Shown here in pieces: positions 22,430 through 25,754 of a stretch of DNA of 25,754 nt (position 1 is its first letter; each line of letters begins with the position of its first letter). Both the position numbers and the translations under genes were made by a program. Under the pieces are notes generated by a model. It worked only from the letters and a program-made list of their open reading frames with translations. It searched no databases and had not been told where the DNA came from. This DNA is from Campylobacterales bacterium (GTDB lineage: Bacteria > Campylobacterota > Campylobacteria > Campylobacterales > QNZT01), in the NCBI GenBank assembly GCA_027056215.1, contig JALULO010000212.1, positions 1 to 25,754 of the forward strand. The letters are read 5' to 3'.

Positions 22430-23191
22430 ATTTAAATCCTTGCCTCGTTTTTGAAAAACATATTTGTCTCCTTTAACACCTGTAAAAGGTGGTACGTGTG
22501 TTTGTTCAAACATATCGTATCCAGTTTTTAGGTTTAACCAAAAAGGATACCAATAGTTTTTTTGGTATGTTAAAAGTCTTTTATTTTCCATCCGAAAGGG
22601 GTAAATGGCAACATAGAAAAATGGTTTTGTTTTAAGGGAAGCCTCAGCCATCTTATAGATCTCTTCTATTTGTGTATTACCCATCGCAAAACATCCTACG
22701 GAAGAGCATTTCCCATGGATCATGATGTAGTCACCTGTTCTATGATTATTTCGGTCAAAACGATTTGGATATTGGATATTTAAGGCGAGATGATAGTGAC
22801 TGTTAGGTTGAAGGCTCTTTTTAGTGATGGCATAAACCCCTTCTGGACTTTGTTTATCTCCTGACTTTAACTTGGGTCCCAGTTTGCCTGAATAGGAGCA
22901 GATAGGATATTTTTTGAGTAAAACATAGTTTTTGTCTTTTTGCCCCCACAATTCTAACTCTCTTTCATGTTTAAAAATACGTATATAGATAGGTGTGCCT
23001 ACGGTGATATTGTTACGTAAAAGTGCCTGATCAAGAGGTACTGTATTTGGTTGGAAACAGACTCTTGGTAAAGATACTGTATTTCTTGTTTGAACTTTTT
23101 TGTTTATTCTATTTTCTTTGGTACTGCAACCTAAAAATAGTGTAAAAAATAGAAAGAACAAAAGATATAAATAATTTTTAAAAATATGCAT
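22415..23191 (-). CDS. lipoprotein L,D-transpeptidase-family protein, YafK/DpaA-like
   Basis: 258 residues with a lipoprotein signal (hydrophobic 8-20, lipobox LFLG-C22). The YkuD-type domain spans about 66-200: IYIRIFKHERELELW, YPICSYSGKLGPKLKSGDKQSPEGVY, then IMIHGKCSSVGCFAMGN with H159 and catalytic-type C167. The KxGDxQSPEGxY and SVGCFAM pattern is that of the YafK branch, which in E. coli cleaves rather than forms the lipoprotein-peptidoglycan link; the activity here is inferred. About 50 residues follow the catalytic domain. There is no Shine-Dalgarno; an extended -10 TATAAT ends six bases before the ATG. It lies upstream of the NosL operon on the same strand. Confidence 0.88.
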   Translation of the reverse strand: MHIFKNYLYLLFFLFFTLFLGCSTKENRINKKVQTRNTVSLPRVCFQPNTVPLDQALLRNNITVGTPIYIRIFKHERELELWGQKDKNYVLLKKYPICSYSGKLGPKLKSGDKQSPEGVYAITKKSLQPNSHYHLALNIQYPNRFDRNNHRTGDYIMIHGKCSSVGCFAMGNTQIEEIYKMAEASLKTKPFFYVAIYPFRMENKRLLTYQKNYWYPFWLNLKTGYDMFEQTHVPPFTGVKGDKYVFQKRGKDLNLTQN

Positions 23192-23197
23192 TTAAAA

Positions 23198-23203
23198 ATT
23201 ATA
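23198..23203 (-). promoter_or_regulatory. extended -10 box of the YafK-like lipoprotein gene
   Basis: TG, one base, TATAAT (minus strand, 23206-23198). The expected start point coincides with the ATG at 23191, so the mRNA may be leaderless. Confidence 0.5.
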
Positions 23204-23214
23204 ACATTTTTTTG

Positions 23215-23220
23215 TATAAT
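23215..23220 (+). promoter_or_regulatory. promoter of the DUF937 gene
   Basis: TATAAT preceded by a run of seven T and a G, the classic vegetative promoter form of this phylum. The transcript would start near 23227, followed by AAGGA six bases before the ATG. Confidence 0.65.
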
Positions 23221-23252
23221 CAAGAAAACCATTTTAAAATTAAGGAAAAAAC

Positions 23253-23804
23253 ATGGGTCTTATGGATATTTTGATGCAAGCAGGCGGTGGTTCACTTTTG
23301 AATCAAGTAGCAAAACAAGCAGGGGTTAATCCTGACCAGGCACAAGATTTGATCAAGTCTGTCGGGAGCGCTATGTTTGGGCAAGTAAAAGGACGTGTTG
23401 AAAGTCCAAAAGTGAATTCGACTAAATTAGAAGATCTGTTAAAAGATAGTAAGTATGCCAATATGCTTGACAAACCAGAAGAGCATCTTCAAAATCCTCA
23501 TATGAAAGAACGGGGAAATGACATCTTAAGTTATATCACCGGTTCAAAAGAGGGAAGTCGTGAAGTGGCATCTCAGGTATCTAAAAAGACAGGATTTGAT
23601 GTTTCTATCATCAAGTCACTATTGCCGATGTTAGCACCTTTGGTCATAGGATCGTTAACAAAAGGTCTTGCTAGTGATGATGTACCAGTGAACATGAAAC
23701 CAAGCAACTCCGGAGCAGGTGGATTGATGGGAATGCTTGATTTTGATAAAGACGGTAGTGTTTTAGATGATGTCGCGGGATTGGCGATGAAATATATCTT
23801 TTAA
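23253..23804 (+). CDS. DUF937 / YidB-like protein
   Basis: 183 residues matching the DUF937 pattern: MGLMDILMQAGGGSLLNQVAKQAGV, a Gly/Ala-rich helical first half, KKTGFDVSIIKSLLPMLAPLVIGSLTKG in the middle, and a C-terminal DFDKDGSVLDDVAGLAMKYIF. The DxDxDGSxxDD element resembles an EF-hand/dockerin calcium loop and ends many members of this family. There is no signal peptide. Function in the family is not established. It has its own promoter and a small hairpin downstream, so it is probably monocistronic. Confidence 0.85.
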   Translation: MGLMDILMQAGGGSLLNQVAKQAGVNPDQAQDLIKSVGSAMFGQVKGRVESPKVNSTKLEDLLKDSKYANMLDKPEEHLQNPHMKERGNDILSYITGSKEGSREVASQVSKKTGFDVSIIKSLLPMLAPLVIGSLTKGLASDDVPVNMKPSNSGAGGLMGMLDFDKDGSVLDDVAGLAMKYIF

Positions 23805-23814
23805 GCGTAAAAAT

Positions 23815-23832
23815 GAGGGTTCGCTTACCCTC
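23815..23832. terminator. hairpin after the DUF937 gene
   Basis: GAGGGT, six-base loop, ACCCTC. On the plus strand the tail is TCTTC, on the minus strand ATTTTTA. It is a likely terminator, though the T run is poor in the direction of the upstream gene. Confidence 0.5.
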
Positions 23833-23866
23833 TCTTCATAAAAGTAGCTTTCTTTCTAAATCATGT

Positions 23867-23872
23867 TATAAT
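23867..23872 (+). promoter_or_regulatory. extended -10 promoter of the AAA ATPase gene
   Basis: TG, one base, TATAAT (23864-23872). The transcript would start near 23879, giving a leader of about 37 bases. A three-codon frame (ATG AAA AAC TAA) opens at 23882, probably by chance. Confidence 0.55.
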
Positions 23873-23915
23873 CATAGATTCATGAAAAACTAAATCAAAT
23901 CATATAGGACTTTAT

Positions 23916-25652
23916 TTGCAATATTTAATCGATTTTTTAGAGTCAAAAGATGTCACAAAATCAAAAATTTATAGTCAACTCAAATGCTCGCAAGAAGAAG
24001 CCCATATTTTAAAACATATTACATCCAGACATATTAAAGGCAATGAAGAAAATTCGGTTTTTTTAATCTTAGATGAACTTTTTTCGGTTGATAATTATGA
24101 ATATATTGAAAAACTTCCTCTTGTTAAAAATTTGCTTGATCTAGGCTGGATAGTACAAAGCAGTTTTGCACAGATAAAAGTGGGGGATGTTTCTAACTTG
24201 GAGCTTATAAACTCTTCTGTTGCATTGAGTAAAAGTTTTGAAAAACTTTTGGAAGAGGGTACTTTAGAAGTTGAGTTGCCACAGTCAACGCCCTATAGTG
24301 ACCACTTGGAGTATCTTCGAGATCAGTTTCAACGTATCGAACTATATCAGAAAATAAGCACGATCAGACACAATTATACAAAAAAATCACTGAGTATTGA
24401 TCGTTTGGAAAAGCGTTTGAAGCAGTTAGAAAGTAGAATCAAAGACAGGATAGCGGTTACAAAAAATGAACTAGCAGCGGAGAAAATGTTTCAAGAGTTT
24501 TCTTTACAAGATAAAGAGCAAATCATCTTTTTAGCGTTATTAAAAGAAGAGTATTCAGGAGAACTTGAAAGTTTAAGAGAGATGAATACATTGATCAATC
24601 TGGTTAGTGAAAATGATTATGACAAGATTAAAAATCGTTCATTGTTGGAAGAAAATTCTACACTGATCGATGAAGAGATTATTGATTATGATGAGATGTT
24701 GACTGCTTTTGGTGGGGTGACACGAAGTTTTTTTATCAATGAATCGTATTTGCATAAAATCATACATCCTCACAAAAAAGTACAAAAGAAAAAACGTATC
24801 AAAATCGATTCATTGGTAAAGGAACAGGATATTTTTGAACTGCTTTCTCCTAAAACAGATATAGGTGATGTGGTACTAAACCCTAAAACAAAAGAACTGT
24901 TGGACAATATCTTAAGGCATATGGATAAAGAAGTTGTCAAGCGTTTGAAAAAGTGGGGAATTCAAGATAAAAAAAGTGGTTTGGATGCTAGACTTATTTT
25001 TTATGGACCTCCAGGAACTGGTAAAACGATGACAGCACTTTCACTTGCAAAGTCTCTAAAGCGAAAAGTATTGAGTTTTGATTGTTCTAAGATACTCTCT
25101 ATGTATGTTGGTGAGAGTGAAAAAAATGTACGAAAAATATTTGATACCTATAAAGAACTCAGTATAAAAACCAAAACAGATCCCGTACTACTTCTTAATG
25201 AAGCAGATCAGTTTTTAAGTTCCCGAACAACTGGTCCCGGTGGAGGAGCAGATAAGATGCACAATCAAATGCAAAATATCTTTTTAGAACAGATTGAAAA
25301 GTTTGATGGTATATTAATCGCAACTACCAATCTTTTAGAAACGATTGATCCTGCCTTTTCTAGAAGATTTAATTATAAGGTAGCGTTCGATAAGCCAAAT
25401 TTGGAACAACGCAAGATATTGTGGGGCAAGATGTTACCAAACAACGCAGATTATGAAGAAGACTTTGATATAAAAGAGCTTGCACACTATGAACTAAGTG
25501 GTGGACAGATAGAAGTTGTTATCAAAAACTGTGCATTATCAGTTGCTGTGAAAGATGAACCTGTTTTTACGCTTGAAGAGTTTAAAAAGTCGATAAAAAG
25601 GGAACTAGGTGGTGCTTTTGGTGAGACAAAAACAATGGGCTTTGTTTCATAA
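23916..25652 (+). CDS. AAA ATPase with long helical N-terminal region
   Basis: 578 residues. The N-terminal 300 residues are helical and charged, with a likely coiled coil at about 130-190. The AAA module occupies about 310-578: Walker A GPPGTGKT (364-371), pore-loop-like MYVGESEKNV (396-405), Walker B LLLNEAD (425-431), a Gly-rich loop (440-444), sensor-1 TTN (470-472), and R483/R484 as arginine-finger candidates. The Walker B first acidic residue is Asn while the catalytic Glu (E429) is kept, as in some related bacterial AAA proteins. The start is TTG with AGGA seven bases upstream; no ATG precedes the first conserved part. It is probably a remodelling or unfolding enzyme of the Cdc48/FtsH-like classic clade, without a protease domain. 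Substrate unknown. Confidence 0.88.
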   Translation: MQYLIDFLESKDVTKSKIYSQLKCSQEEAHILKHITSRHIKGNEENSVFLILDELFSVDNYEYIEKLPLVKNLLDLGWIVQSSFAQIKVGDVSNLELINSSVALSKSFEKLLEEGTLEVELPQSTPYSDHLEYLRDQFQRIELYQKISTIRHNYTKKSLSIDRLEKRLKQLESRIKDRIAVTKNELAAEKMFQEFSLQDKEQIIFLALLKEEYSGELESLREMNTLINLVSENDYDKIKNRSLLEENSTLIDEEIIDYDEMLTAFGGVTRSFFINESYLHKIIHPHKKVQKKKRIKIDSLVKEQDIFELLSPKTDIGDVVLNPKTKELLDNILRHMDKEVVKRLKKWGIQDKKSGLDARLIFYGPPGTGKTMTALSLAKSLKRKVLSFDCSKILSMYVGESEKNVRKIFDTYKELSIKTKTDPVLLLNEADQFLSSRTTGPGGGADKMHNQMQNIFLEQIEKFDGILIATTNLLETIDPAFSRRFNYKVAFDKPNLEQRKILWGKMLPNNADYEEDFDIKELAHYELSGGQIEVVIKNCALSVAVKDEPVFTLEEFKKSIKRELGGAFGETKTMGFVS

Positions 25653-25691
25653 ATACACATGATAAGAATACTTTATTTTTTCCATGTGTAT
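25653..25691 (+). terminator. hairpin after the AAA ATPase gene
   Basis: ATACACATG at 25653-25661 and its complement at 25683-25691, nine base pairs, with a 21-base T-rich loop and a following ATTTTCTGTTTTA. It is a likely terminator of low stability. Confidence 0.4.
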
Positions 25692-25754
25692 ATTTTCTGT
25701 TTTATATAGTATAACCAACTAACTTCTTCTCTAAAATGTAGCAATATGTTACAG

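Noticed and set aside
23882..23893. Three-codon frame in the AAA ATPase leader
   Set aside because: ATG AAA AAC TAA has no ribosome site and is too short to distinguish from chance.
1..25754. tRNA, rRNA, CRISPR array, insertion sequence or prophage
   Set aside because: No cloverleaf-like segments, rRNA-like GC islands, regularly spaced repeats, transposase or integrase genes, or terminal inverted repeats were found; genes are contiguous and of uniform composition.

Overview
The window looks like a chromosomal segment of a free-living member of the Campylobacterota (former Epsilonproteobacteria), of the Sulfurimonas/Sulfurovum kind. The base composition is AT-rich, promoters are a T-rich tract followed by TATAAT, and genes are packed with 1-8 base overlaps. 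The run rpmE - rsmI - rlmB - membrane protein - exported protein - aminotransferase - hom - yraN follows the gene order I remember from Campylobacter jejuni (rpmE to Cj0148). The exact genus is inference. I see no rRNA, tRNA, CRISPR array, insertion sequence or prophage.

Plus strand, 70-11654: a ClC-family anion channel or transporter, then a long, probably co-transcribed housekeeping run. It contains ribosomal protein L31, two rRNA methyltransferases (RsmI, RlmB), a pair of unrecognised envelope proteins, a PLP aminotransferase, homoserine dehydrogenase, an orphan cytosolic formate-dehydrogenase-like molybdoenzyme with cysteine at the selenocysteine position, a YraN-like nuclease-fold protein and the DEAD-box helicase DbpA.

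Minus strand, 15214-11673: a periplasmic L,D-transpeptidase, a 65-codon small ORF translationally coupled to a BtuB-like TonB-dependent receptor, a hairpin terminator, and two tandem exported DUF1566 proteins. A plus-strand chemoreceptor follows (15375-17381).

Minus strand, 22309-17398: the most interesting region, a seven-gene operon without gaps. It holds a NosL-type periplasmic copper-chaperone-like protein, a small membrane protein that appears to start at ACG, an FtsX-type ABC permease, a LolD/MacB-type ATPase, a polytopic cysteine-rich membrane protein, a second membrane-anchored NosL-like protein, and a SafE/DsbD-like membrane protein with GHCxGMCGG and LPCG motifs. No nosZ, nosD or nosY is present in the window. 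The Cys/Met motifs suggest a copper (or thiol/metal) handling module for a periplasmic or membrane metalloenzyme; this is inference. The 105-base upstream region is unusually dense. It has a direct repeat spaced like an OmpR/PhoB-class site, a TATAAT, a 12-bp leader hairpin whose loop carries an anti-Shine-Dalgarno-like CACCUCCU, and on the other strand a 15-codon hydrophobic ORF with a perfect Shine-Dalgarno.

The right end holds a lipoprotein L,D-transpeptidase of the YafK kind (minus), a DUF937 protein (plus) and a 578-residue AAA ATPase starting at TTG (plus). No gene-free stretch exceeds about 160 bases.
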